Notes under the pieces: model-generated
The model's database searches: none
What the model saw: only the letters and a program-made list of their open reading frames with translations
What the model was told of the DNA's origin: nothing
Position numbers and translations under genes: made by a program
Part shown: one piece after another, positions 25,601 to 42,583 of the stretch
Numbering within the stretch: the first letter of the stretch is position 1
Layout: each line of letters begins with the position of its first letter
Origin: Cymodocea nodosa
Lineage: Eukaryota; Streptophyta; Magnoliopsida; Alismatales; Cymodoceaceae
Reading direction: 5' to 3'
Length of the DNA stretch: 64,000 bases
Assembly (NCBI GenBank): GCA_036874045.1
Contig: CM072342.1
Span: 1,324,501 to 1,388,500, forward strand

Positions 25601-28600
25601 TTCGTTAGTTTGTTCCCCTTTTCAAAAGTACAAGATTTTCATCTTTAGATTTAAGTTCAGTCCCTCATACACAAGTAACACAACTTCTTTGGGATACTTT
25701 ATAGGAACATATTTTCTGCTTGATGTTCTATTACTGATTGGAAATTGGAATGCTAACAATTGATGTATTGGATTAGAATTCATCTCCCTAATCTTGCATG
25801 ACATTTCTTTCATGTATTTTTGCCTCATTTTGTAAATTTTAGATTTTATTAGAGAAAGATATCTTGTACAGAAGCAAGCATCTATGCTGTGTTTGGTATG
25901 TATGAATGAGAACAAACTGAAACGGGAAAGCCATTGAATGGAATAGCAGTAGAACAAAATGGAAAATATAAGTAATTTTATTTAGTACATAAATAAAAAC
26001 TAGAACAGAATTAATTGTCTATCATTACCCATTGGACTAATGTTGCCACGATCTACCACTATGACCGTAACTCCACCACAAACCAGTGTCACCATCATCC
26101 AATCACCACTACTTGCCACCATTATCATTATCATCCACTACTAGATACCACCACCACTGCTGCTGGCCATCGTCATCACTACTATCCCCAATTCACTACC
26201 ACCACTGCTGTTACCCATATTGTTGTTATTACTCATTATGCTTATCAAGAAGCATGGGTGATCCATGATTTTTGGCCGGGTCTTTACATGCCTCACCTTA
26301 TTTTGTTATAGTTGGATCTTTGTTGGATCTGATATCAAAATTCAAAATCTGACAAGGATCCATGTATTTTTAAATATTAATATTTAAAAGATATATTTTA
26401 AATATATTTAGATGTTATCATTTGTCTATAGTTAATGCCAACATTATATTCTCTCTTTTTTTCACGTGTCAATGTTATGCAGGGTTACTTGAGTTAAGAA
26501 TACATACATCTATGGATAAATTGCATTTATTATATATAACATAAAGACTAAAACACTGAAAATAAATTTTATATTTTTTTAAATGATGCCTAGGCATCTT
26601 GCTGTCAACTGATGCAATAAATTCCTCTTGTTTGCTAATCATATATTTTAGATTCAACCATGATACTTACATTTTATTATTGTTAAGGACAAGTTTGGTT
26701 CTGACGTAACACGTTTCTAAACAAAAAAGCTGTTTTACAACATAGACAACAAATACACAGGATTGTGCATTCAAAATTATATCAAGTCCAAGTCTACCAA
26801 CTAGCAACACCAGAATTTTAGAATTTATTGGAATGAGGATAGAATGTAATTTTTCAGGTGTGAACCTAATTCGATTAAATTGGACATAAATATGTTAAGA
26901 TCATATTGTAAAGCACTCCCCATCAAAAAGCATGTGTCATAAAGACTATAAAATCTTATTTAAGAACTAAATGTATTGAGACTTACTGGGGAATGCCAGT
27001 CTTTCCATTTTTGTCATATGATTCCCGCTTTCCTGGATCACTTAGGATCTGATAAGCCTCTCCAAGAGCCTTGGTTGAGAAAATTTCAGATAAGATCAAT
27101 TTTTTACCAGGTCAGATTATTTGAGAGGCAGTAAGACTCGCAAAATAATGAAGGAGGTGAAAGAAATATTGTATCCAAAAAGAAACTCCAAAACACAAGC
27201 TTTCTTAAACCATAAGTTTGTATCTACCATCACTATATAAACGTATCATAGCTATGTATCATCACTATGTGAATGAACATTGTGTGACATTTTGCATAGG
27301 CAATTTTTTAGTTGATGCGGTAACCCAAACTCACATTATGCAGTTGGCTTGAAGCTTTTGCAATTGTCAATGATTAAAAAATGCCAAAATGGCATTAACC
27401 ATAAAATATTTATTGCTTAAATTTCAATGAATGGACTAAAAATCAAAATCAGCATATAGAAAATGAAAGTATTGCTAAAAAAGATGAGGACAAATCATTG
27501 AGAATAAAACATCCTACTGTACCTGGAAATTCTGAGCAGCTTCAGGATCTCCATGATTTTTGTCTGGATGCACACGCCTTGCCTATGAAAGGAATAACTC
27601 TTAAAGAAAAGATAAAAGTATTATTTGTTCTACAGGAAAGATTAACAAATTACAAATTTTTGTGGATATATTACTTAGCATAGTATTGGACGTTATATTA
27701 TTTCAAGAAGTAAAAAAAATTGAAATGTCATTCAAATAGTGTCAATGAACATTGTTAGAATTTTTCAGTGTCAATAACCTTCTTCCATTTTGCTTGAATA
27801 AAACAAAGTCTATATAAATTTTGTCATTATCCTTTTCTAAAATGAGGTAGCATTTTATGTCTCTTCCACACAGTTACCATAGAATTAAACACAAACACAT
27901 GCCGATAAAATTTTAATAAATTCTATGTAACAATGTGAGAGTGCAGAAAAATATTATCTTATGAGAAGATTTAGAAGGGAAGAATGTGACATAGCTTGAG
28001 AAATGGAAAATCACACTCATACTCTATGAGAGATTGTAAAGCCTCATAAACATGGGACAATCAAACAATAGTTAGTTGTTATATTGCATATAAACTAGTA
28101 ATAACCAATAATGTCCTTAATGCATTTGATCTAAGTCCACACTATGAGGGATGCTTATCTCTAAAAAAACTCTCTCGACTTTTTTGAAACTATATTAACT
28201 ATCTTCCTTTTGAATATATGTGTTATCCACGAATTCAAACTTATTCATCTTTGATAATTTAAAAATCAATAGTATGACAACAACAATTGCCAATGCCATA
28301 ATCTCACTATATGAGGTCAACAACATAAATATCTACTCTCCATTTATTGCTATCAACAACAAAATTTTCTATTAGATTTTGTAATTTTATAACTTGTGAA
28401 AGATTATGTTAGAGTTATGTGGGTGAATGGATAAAAGAGGATTTGTATACCTGGATTCAATTATTGTAATGGGTATATATTGTAACACTTCACTTGAGTA
28501 ATGCATAATACATTTTTACCCTAAATTGCACATGGTATCAAAGCAACCTAACCCTAAACACCATCATCTTTCCTTAATCACCGAAATTACCAATGGCCTC

Positions 28601-31600
28601 ATCGTTGACCTCGCTCTCGACTATCTTCTACAATGTCGATGAGTGCCACTCACTTGGATGTTTCACGTGGGTGAGATGTGAGCTTTGATTCCTCTTCTCC
28701 ATCTCTTCTTCAGCACATCAAACTTAAGGTTGTAACAACCAATCATAATGCTTGCAGGTTTGCGTTATCTATGAGTCAGTTGCATGTAGAGTTGCCAACT
28801 CATCTTTCCCTTTCCCCTACAGTCCTTATAGGTTGTCACATGTAGATGCACGGTTGTTGAAACCAATACATCATATGGAGTTTGTAGAGGACAACTACTG
28901 AACTCCGTCCAGTTGTCTATGTAGTAAGTCGTGGTGGTGCCAACAACCTTGTTTCAATTGTTTGATTGTGAGGAGGAAGATGTGCTAACTGTTTGCATGT
29001 TGCTTGGACAGTGTGCATGGAGTTGATCGTGGTGCAGACAAGTACTTGTAGTTGAAACTTGTTTTTTTGGTGCATTGGAAAGCCTTACTTGGATGGTTGG
29101 ACAATGTTGAATGAAGAATGAAGAATGATATACAAGGAGTTTGCAATCCATCAACTCAGTGGTACAATAGAAAAGTTGAATGACGCAAATTACTTAATGA
29201 TGTCATAAAGTTTTCTCACCTTTGTTGCAACACAACAGAAACTTTGCCACTTGACTTAACCACCGTTAGATGTCAAAGATGTCTTTTATGATGATTGATT
29301 TTCTGATGATATTGTAGTTGTTACTTGGTTGGAAAATAGCATGAAAGTAGAATAACACAAAGGGTGATGATGTTTTACCCTGCGAAGACTATTTGAAACA
29401 TCTTATGGCAAATGTATGCTTATAAGAACAACATTGTTTACATATATGAGATTTATAAGCAGATTTTTTTTCTATGTATGACAGGATAGTTGGTACAAGA
29501 ATACTTTAGAGCTATGCAGACTCTATTCAAAGAGTTGGAGATTCATCAACTTGCCACTACCAATATTGTAAGGCTGAAACAATATCAAAATAATCTACAA
29601 GTGATTGCTTTTTTTGTTGGACTTCCCTTGAAGTTGTCATCTTAGGTGCAAGGATAGATATTTGGTGGTGATACTACCTCAGACCTAACTATGGCTTTCT
29701 CTTAGGTCCTACATATTTCTAGGATGAGTCCTTTACTCAAGCCTATGACAATGGTTTGTCAAGTCCAATCATGTCATTCTAGTCAGAAAAGGGGCAAGAC
29801 TAATGGTAGACAAAGAGTATTGTGTCCTTACCACGAAAAGATAAATCATAGATTAGAGCGGTGTTAAAAAAAGTTTGGCAAATCAATTTGGGCTTATGTT
29901 GTGATTGAGTGAAAGGTTCTTGACAATTCTACCAACACTCCACCTACTACTTTAGCTTCAGGTCCCTCAACAGGAGATATCATCTCGTAACTTAATTATA
30001 AGCGATTTATATAGTTGCAAATTCTTCTACCATGGTGATCGTAGTATCTACTTTAGGTATGAGGATAGTCATGGTGGCTCAAGAAGATAGTTTTTAGATT
30101 ATAGATTCAGAAGCTTCACAACATATGATAGGTAGCCACAACTTTTTCCATCATTTGTATCACTTATCTAACTTATGTGGTGTTACCATTACTGATGACC
30201 AATCTTGCTAGGTTTCTGAAAGGGACACCATTCATGCCACCTCCAAGATTTGCTTAAATCACACCTTCTATATTCTCGAACTTTCTATAAATCTTTTCTC
30301 GATTAATGCTAGTAATATTTAGCTTTTTTATTAACTTTTTTTCCTTTTTTTGTATCTTTTAGGATCTATTAATAGAGAGAAGAATTGGTTTAGGCTATAA
30401 GTAAGTTGATGGGATATACATTTTGTCTTGTGATACTCCATCAAATGGACTGGTGGCTTCGCTATCAACTACAAACTCATCCATGTTATAACACCTCAAG
30501 CTTAGTCATCTGTCCTTGAAAAAGCTTCAACAAGTTCTTTCATGGATTTCCCTTTCACATTTTAAGTGTGATTCTTGTCAATTAGGAAAATATACTCATT
30601 TTACCTTTCGTTGATTGTATCTTGTATCTAGTAAGCATATTTTTAACTTAGTTCATTATAATATCTAAGGTTCAAGTGATGTTGTTGGTTATTGTTACTA
30701 TGTTGTTTTTGTTGATGATTATTCTAGAGTTTCATAGATCCACTTGTTAAAAGATAGTCAAAATATTTTAACTATTGTTCAAAATTTCGTTACAAAAATA
30801 AAAAATCAATTTTTTGTTACACCTAAATGTTTATGTACTGATATGCATTGAAATTTGCTAATCAAAGTTTTCTATGCTTCTCTTTGAATTATTCATCAAA
30901 CTATTTACCCTTATACATCTCGATAGAATGGAATAACTGAATGCAAGCATAGACATTCTAGATATAATGTGTACCTTATTTAGATTAAGGTACCTAAATA
31001 TTTTTAGTCTAATATTGTTCTTACCACTGTTTACATTGTAAATCATATGCCCTTTACCCCTCTTAGGGGAGAAATTCCTCTTTGTTAGCTTTGTCCCAAT
31101 TAGGAACTATTTTCTTTGACGTCACATGTCTTTAGTTGTGTAGTATTTATGCAAGACATTTTTCCTAGGTTAGAGAAGTTGTCTACTCAATCCTTAAAAT
31201 GTGTTTTTGTGAGGTACTTTACAATGCAAAAGGGATATCAGTATTACTATCCTTTGATTAAAAGATATTATGTCTCAGCTAATGTTACCTTTTCTGAGTC
31301 TTAGTTCTATTTTTTTTACTTCTTTGAGATTTTTAAGGGCCTTCCCTTTCCTGTCCTTATTACTATTAGTAATGATTATACCCCCATTGTTGTTCCTAGT
31401 GATGATCTTCAAAGCAAGGACATACCTACTCATGATACTCATAGCAATAGGGAACTTGCTAATGAGACAACCATTACTGTACTTCCCTTATAGGTGTATC
31501 AACAATGAGAACATTCTGCTCCAACTTTACCACTTGATCCTATTGTTTCCCTAACTATAGATCTTTCACCTACTTCATCTACTAATGATTTACCTATTGT

Positions 31601-34600
31601 CTTACGAAAAAGTACTTATAACTATATACAATATCTCATATCTCAATTTATTTCTTATGATTACCTTACACCTTTCTATCATAATTTTTCCTTGGTTATT
31701 TCTTGTAAGTCTATTCTCAAGACTTATTAGAAGATATTGTAGTTACCATGTTGGAAAATGGTTATAAATGAAGTAGATGTTTTACATTCACGTGGCACAT
31801 GAAAAATGATGTCTTATCTTACTAAAACTAACATGGTCAACTACAAGTGGATTTACACAATTAAGTATAAGCCTAATAGTTCAATTAATCAATAAAAGGC
31901 TTGTTTGGTTGCTCATGGCTTTACGTAAACTTATGAAATATTCTATGTTAAAACATTTTCTCCTATTGCTCAGCATAACTCCATTTGTGTGTTCTTCTCT
32001 ATTACAATCAACAGCAGTGGTTGCTTTATCAACTCAATGATAAAAATGTCTTCTTGTATGGTGACCTCTCTAAAGAAGTTTATATAAAACAATCTCTTAA
32101 GTATGTTGTTCAAAGGGAGGCTAAGGCATGTAGGTTGAAGAAGGTAATTTATAGGTTGAAGCAAAGCTCAAGAGCATGATTTGAAAAGTTCAATCAAATG
32201 GTACTTTATAAAGGTTTTCAACAGTGTATTCGTTCAATATTCATGAAGAAAATGATAGGTAGGTGTATCTTTTTGGCAAATTATGTAGATGATACTCTAC
32301 TCACAAGAAGTGACTTCACTGGTATTATAGAGACAAAGGTGTATATTCAAGCACATTTTATTACAATGGATATAGACAAACCAAGATACTTTCTAGGCAT
32401 TAAGTTTACATATGTAGGTAGTAAGATAGTATTGTCTCAATGTAAATATGCTCTAAACTTGTTGAATGAGGTTGCCTATCTCAAATGCAAACCTAAGACT
32501 ACTCTTGTTAAGCAAAACACTCCATTTTAAGACAAATCATTTGAAAATCGAGGAAATCTTGAACAATACAAAAGATTGGTCAAGAAATTGATCTATCTCA
32601 CTATTACCATACCCAATATAGTATATATTATTGTGTTGCTAAGCTAGTTTATGTATGAGCCTCAAGAAGTTCATTGGATCGATGCCCAATGAGTACTTGC
32701 CTATCAAAAAGGCACATCAAAGAAGAACTTGGTGTACAAGGCACATGGACATTTGAGGATTGAAGTATTCTCAAACTTTGGATACATAGATAACAAAGTA
32801 GATAGAAAGTCCACTTCTAGTTACTACACTTATGTTAAAGGAAACATTGTCACTTAGTGAGGCAAAAAGCAAAATGTTATCTTCAAGTCTAGTGTAGAGG
32901 TTGAATATCAATCTATAGTAAAAATAGCTTGTGAAATGATGTGACTCATTCTTGAATGAGCTAAGGGTGAAAGTTTAAGAGTCAATATCTATACATTGTG
33001 ATAATCAAGAAATTATATATATTGTATAGAATAAAATTATCCATGAACGTACTAAATACATTAAAATTAATTGTCACTATATTTGTGACTTAATAGTGAA
33101 GGGAATCATTTCAACTCCTTATATGCCATCAACCGAGGAATTTACTGATATTCTTACAAAGGGATTGAATTATAGTGTCTTTGATAATCTCTATAACAAG
33201 CTTGGAATAATAAATATATATCTTTTAGCTTAAGGGAAAGTGTGAGAGATTATGTTAGGGTTATATGGGTAAAAGAAGATCTATATACTTGGATCCAATT
33301 ATTGTAATGGATATATATTGTAACACTTTACTTTAGTAATGCATAATACATTTTTACCCTAATTTGCACATAATTGTTTAGTTTTTACACTATTTTTAAT
33401 CAAATGATTTATTATCTTCCTTTAACTTTTTTATTTTAAATAAATTTATTAATTTTCTTTACTTTAAAACTACATCTATAAACTTTATAGGAACATGAGC
33501 AACAAATCTACGATGATTTTTTTTCTCATGCTATCCAAAATAATAAAAAGGAAAAGCCCAATACATTAGATACCAATTGATGTTGGGCTTGATGAAGATT
33601 TTATCCTCAATAATATTTAGCTAAAAATATTTATCAATAATGAATAGCTTAGCTAAATGTTTTTTTTTTTGGCTAATATGAATCTTGACAATCATTCCTT
33701 TTACTTCAATTTAGTAGGGCTGTAATTGTTATCCAGCCCAAATCCGTTCAGATAATGGCCAACCCAACTATTAATCAAATCACTTAATAGTTAACTGCTA
33801 ATATATCAGATCAGTTAATGAAATTGTTTGATTCATGTCTTGATCAATCAACCTAGCCCTATTAATCAATCCACATAAAAATATAAAATATTTTATTATT
33901 ATTTTTTATGCATTGCTTTGATAATAATATTACAAATCTATGTTTGAATGTTATAAGGAACAAATGAAAATGATAAAGAAAAATGCCAGATTGGCCATAG
34001 GATTTATGTACTTTTTAATTATTGATCAATTAACTTCACTATGAATGATTATACTATTAACTGTTAACTGAAAAACCTTTTATTGGGTCGGTTAATGGTT
34101 AACTATTTAATTATCAGATTGGTTGACAAAATGAATTTGGCTATTTCAATAATGGTTGGGTCAAGTCATTTAATACCTATTCCAACCTTAACCATCCGTA
34201 TGAGTGGCCCTACTATTTCAAACCATAAGCATGCAAATTTCTCTCATTCCATAACCTCCTATAAAAATTTAGTGACAATCTAATGACAAAAGTGTAGAAT
34301 ATCCTACACAACAACAAATTGTACGATAAGAGGACTTGCCAAAGTACTCAACATCCCTGCATGTTCTTGGTGATTCACATAAAAATTATGGTATAATCAT
34401 TATTTGCCTTTCTTAATGATGTCTAATATAAAAGAAATTATTTTAACTTTTGAGTTTCCCAAAATATTTCAGAATTCCAACCTTCTAGTTTAATTCAAAA
34501 ATTACAGCCCTACGAGATGCATGACATCATATGATGCACACAACCAAAATCTTATGAAAAAGGGTTAAGCATAGTGATTCAATCATCATGACTAGTAAAA

Positions 34601-35375
34601 AAAACATGAAATCCAAAGTCTGTAAATTCAGAATTACAGATATTAACTTTATACAGTTTTTTATAAACTTTGTGTTGCGGTTTTTATCTAGCCATGGCAT
34701 TTGAAGTACCATGATTGGTTTTAACTAATCATAATTTATACAGTTTTTATGTAGCCATGAGTCCACATACATGTGGTGCCATATGATTGTCAGCATTTAG
34801 TTTTGGAATATATTGTGAAAATCTGTATTTTTACAGCATCTTTCCAGAAAGCTTTATTGTAAAACTAATTTCCTAATATAAACTATGCCTTTAGATAGCA
34901 GATCAAACTTTTGTGCCATTTCAAAAAAAAATAAATGCAGAAGAGACCGGACATCTTCGATAAATCAAAGGGAACGTTAATGATTCAGCATTTCACAATA
35001 CATCATCAAAATTACCCTATCCCAATAGTCATACAAATAACAATGACCTGATTAGAACTTCCAAATCATATACTAGTAAGTTACAAGTAATAACTTCCAC
35101 AATGACATTCAGCAAGAAGCCAAGGACGAAAAATCACCAATGACGACAAATCACAATAAATCGTTAAACAATCAAAAAACACCATAAAGCTGTATTTGAT
35201 TTCAGTAATTAATTTCGTTTTTGTAACAGAATCAAGAGTTTGCTTTGAAAGAAATTCATATACATCTCGGAAACAGAGTGAGTACAACCTGGAGATAGTA
35301 CGCCTTCTTTATCTCGGCAGGAGATGCATCACAGCTTACACCCAAAATATCATAGTATTCAGTATCCTTCACCAT
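10626..35375 (-). CDS. DnaJ/HSP40 chaperone with DnaJ-X domain (dnaJ 10-like)
   Basis: There are nine exons: 35375–35289, 27582–27523, 27069–26987, 25395–25230, 24747–24597, 23676–23518, 13920–13748, 12251–12171 and 10742–10626. They total 1077 nt, or 358 residues, and all junctions are in phase. Residues 5–70 are a J domain with HPD at 34–36 (RRVHPDKN), so the protein should stimulate an Hsp70 ATPase. The [16 protein letters not shown] block and the long [21 protein letters not shown] segment are hallmarks of the plant DnaJ-X family. No Gly/Phe or zinc-finger region is present, so it is a type-III J-protein. The tail is Ser/Lys-rich and hydrophilic, and no targeting peptide is apparent. Introns 1 (7.7 kb) and 6 (9.6 kb) are swollen by copia elements. 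The weakest junction is the GTGTTA donor after 24597. Confidence 0.92.
16480..20842 (+). mobile_element. Copia element B, nested, 3'-truncated
   Basis: A primer-binding-like site TGGTAACAAAGC lies at 16567–16578. It is followed by a 65-bp tandem duplication and a gag start at 16846 ([10 protein letters not shown]…), with the gag block continuing past a stop at 17101. Integrase pieces ([10 protein letters not shown] near 18290) and reverse transcriptase with an intact-looking YVDDILL (about 20090) follow. It ends abruptly inside RNase H at YCDNQA (about 20842). Many in-frame stops show that it is defunct. Its left boundary against element A near 16470–16485 is approximate. Confidence 0.7.
16719..16848 (+). 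repeat. 65-bp tandem duplication in copia B leader
   Basis: The phrase GTAGGTGGCTCCTA.TAAAAG through CCCATCCATGAACT occurs twice with a 65-base period (starting at 16719 and 16784). It lies immediately before the gag start codon. Confidence 0.85.
20843..22492 (+). mobile_element. Copia element C, 5'-truncated
   Basis: It starts inside the reverse transcriptase ([11 protein letters not shown]). It continues through [11 protein letters not shown] at about 21395 and RNase H to ILTKAL near 22285. A purine tract (CTTGAAGGAGAGTG) and a putative 3' LTR of about 133 bp (22360–22492) follow. Stops and frameshifts are present. It joins element B directly, so the two together have two partial RT/RNase H regions. 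Confidence 0.7.
26015..26250. repeat. Low-complexity ACC/ATC-rich stretch in DnaJ intron
   Basis: The sequence is dominated by CAC, CCA and ATC triplets with short runs of CTG. A His/Thr-rich open frame across it is a composition artefact. Confidence 0.6.
28395..28532 (+). repeat. 5' LTR of the 28.4–33.4 kb copia element
   Basis: It is 138 bp, TG…CA bounded, and matched by 33241–33370. It is directly followed by a tRNA-Met-type primer site. Confidence 0.88.
33241..33370 (+). repeat. 3' LTR of the 28.4–33.4 kb copia element
   Basis: It is 130 bp and lacks an 8-nt segment (GAATGGAT-like) present in the 5' LTR. It is preceded by a purine-rich tract. Confidence 0.88.
33712..34215. mobile_element. 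Possible hAT-type MITE
   Basis: An exact 9-bp inverted repeat, TAGTAGGGC … GCCCTACTA, bounds about 500 bp. The interior has many TTAATGGTTAACT-like inverted words and no coding capacity. The TAGGGC-type end resembles common plant hAT MITE termini. Confidence 0.4.
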
Positions 35376-40393
<5,018 letters not shown>

Positions 40394-40745
40394 AACAATT
40401 GATTTCAGCTTCATTCATGTGTCGGTCGTCGTTGTTGTAATCTATCAAAAGAAATCCTTTGTGAGATATGTAATCAACTTGTTCATGTCGGAAGCCAATC
40501 CATTGAGCATGTCAGTTTGCTAGAAATATGCATGGCCTTGGTAAATGTCATGATCTTCTGCCTAGAATATATCTTCTTTCAAATGAACAATCTATCTGTG
40601 ACCATCATGTAAATCCTCTACTTAATGCATTTAACGTCCTTGCTTATACTCTCTCTGTCTCTTGAGAGTATAGTATAGATGATCTGATTATGCTCCCCTT
40701 ATTTTTGTATATAACAGATTTATTATGCATTTATAATTTTCTACC

Positions 40746-40751
40746 AATAAA
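40746..40751 (+). terminator. Candidate polyadenylation signal of the beta-glucosidase gene
   Basis: It is an AATAAA hexamer 353 bases past the stop codon, in an AT-rich context. Confidence 0.35.
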
Positions 40752-41012
40752 ATACATACGTTCGCTTTTACCACCTCATGATAACCACTAAGAAAATTAA
40801 CTCCTCATTATTCAAAAGAAAATAAGCCGATGGGCAGATTCCTATCTTTCCAAGCACATTTTAGGAGTAACCACCGTTAGACAAAAGAAAATCAAAGGAA
40901 GAAGAAGAATGTTTCTCAGGATAACGGATTTGAGTAGATGGTAGACAATGTGCTATAAGCATTTTAGAGATATATCATCAGTGAAAATGCTTTCTTACTG
41001 TAAAAAGTACTA

Positions 41013-41276
41013 TATCGAAGAATGTAAATATAATAATTAGACTAATACATGATAAATTTTTTCAATCATTACTAAATGATTTTAAAATAGAATATTTTAC
41101 ATAATATCAAAGTAAATTCACGCACATCTACTCTTAAGATATTTATAAACTAAAGATAAATTACAAATAAAGAAGAGTATAAAAAATTTCGTATCAAAGA
41201 ATATAAGATAAAACCTGAAATAATACATAATGAACTCTACTCATTATTAATTGATTTTAAAATAAAATATTTTCCA
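41013..41276. repeat. Pair of diverged direct repeats, period about 179 bp
   Basis: The stretch from TATCGAAGAATGTAA to GATTTTAAAATAGAATATTTT (41013–41098) is repeated in diverged form at 41192–41276. The origin is unknown; it may be a decayed MITE or an old tandem duplication. Confidence 0.5.
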
Positions 41277-42583
41277 CTTATGTTGAAGAATTTTCTGGAA
41301 TAACAGGAACTCTGGCAAACGGATTTTTTAAAGGACAAACCAATCTCGTACCACACTCTGCTTGAAATATCAAACCATTTAACTGGGAGAAAAACGCAGG
41401 TATAGATTGGTCCATGACTACACAAGAGCCATTCACTTTCCAATTCTTGAAATCAAAGAACCCAAATATGGAGAAAAAGCAGGGCAGGTTTTCACCTGGA
41501 ATAGCTTTCTTCTTTTACCGCCGCGTACCTGCCCAGTGAGTGTGCAAAAGCCTGGACCTCCAAGAGGTGATAAAGTATGCCCATTTCAACTCAAGTGAGA
41601 CGGGAAGAGGCCCAGAACAGCTGGGCTTGTATGTCATGGGCAGGCATTGTGAGACAGGTGACTGCTGAACAACATCATATAATCACGAGGAACCAGTCTT
41701 CAAGGAAAAGGCCATGCATTTTCAAGATGGAACTACAGACTTCTCGGTCTTAGGGTCCATTTGGGATTTAAGTTATAAGATAGATTTTTGGTAAAAAACT
41801 ATTTCTAAAAATTATTTGAACATATAAAATATCCTAAATGATGTATTCAAAATAAATTTTAACAAAAGCATCCAATAACTTCTCCAAAGACTACCTCATG
41901 ACAAATTCCAAAAACTATCATTTCATTCATTATTTGTCATTTCATTTAACATAGAGGTTATGGTGATTTAGATCGTCAAAAAAGAAACAAGCATTTAGAG
42001 CTTAATATTCAAAACTAGCTCACGTAGGACTTCTGACTAACTAATACACATCACATGATAGACAATCAGTTGATCCGGATAATCTCCTCCCCTGTAACCC
42101 ATACAAATAGGCGTCACCTGTTTTCCAACATTCAGATGGAAAATAATAAATCTAGAAGACGGAATGACATAAAAGGTTTAGTCAATAGAAATTAAGGCAG
42201 AATATGCTTTAAATCCTTGAAAAGATGATTTCCCTTTCCCCAAGTACCCTTGAATGGAAACTACAATCACATGTTGGCATTCATTCTTGTCCAGCCTGCA
42301 ATTTAGATCTGGACTTCGTACACATCGCATTAATTACAGAAGAGAATTTTTGGATCATACTTCTTACAAGAAATTATAGCAAGTACAAAGGTTACCTATT
42401 AGTTCAAGATCAGAGTGCCGGATGAAAAAATAAGCTTAATCATGGAAATGATCTGAGCATATAGAAGCTGCATGGAAATAGGATTCACAACCAAAAGTAG
42501 GAAATAATTATCTATGAATTAACAGTAATACATTGAGTTCATGAAAAATTAACCAAAAATGGCCAAAATGATAAATAAGAAAA

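Larger units (their letters stand above)
28395..33370 (+). mobile_element. Full-length but defective Ty1/copia retrotransposon
   Basis: The 5' LTR is 28395–28532 and the 3' LTR is 33241–33370; both start TGTGA and end TTGCACA. By eye they differ by about 12 substitutions, mostly transitions, plus one 8-nt gap. The primer-binding site TGGTATCAAAGC follows the 5' LTR at once, and a purine tract (AAGGGAAAG) precedes the 3' LTR. The internal order is gag (from about 28590), protease and integrase, reverse transcriptase (YVDDTLL near 32285), then RNase H ending in ILTKGL (about 33165). This is the copia order. Numerous stops make it non-autonomous. Flanks TAACT and TAATT may be a decayed 5-bp target duplication. 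It is antisense to the DnaJ gene, inside intron 1. Confidence 0.88.
40394..42583. other. Convergent intergenic region (3' ends of beta-glucosidase and EXO1)
   Basis: It contains the beta-glucosidase 3' UTR with an AATAAA at about 40746 and the EXO1 3' flank. It also contains a pair of diverged direct repeats near 41.0–41.3 kb. No gene was recognised. Confidence 0.55.

Noticed and set aside
26015..26311. 98-codon His/Thr/Tyr-rich open frame
   Set aside because: It is an artefact of ACC/CAC/ATC triplet-rich low-complexity DNA inside a DnaJ intron.
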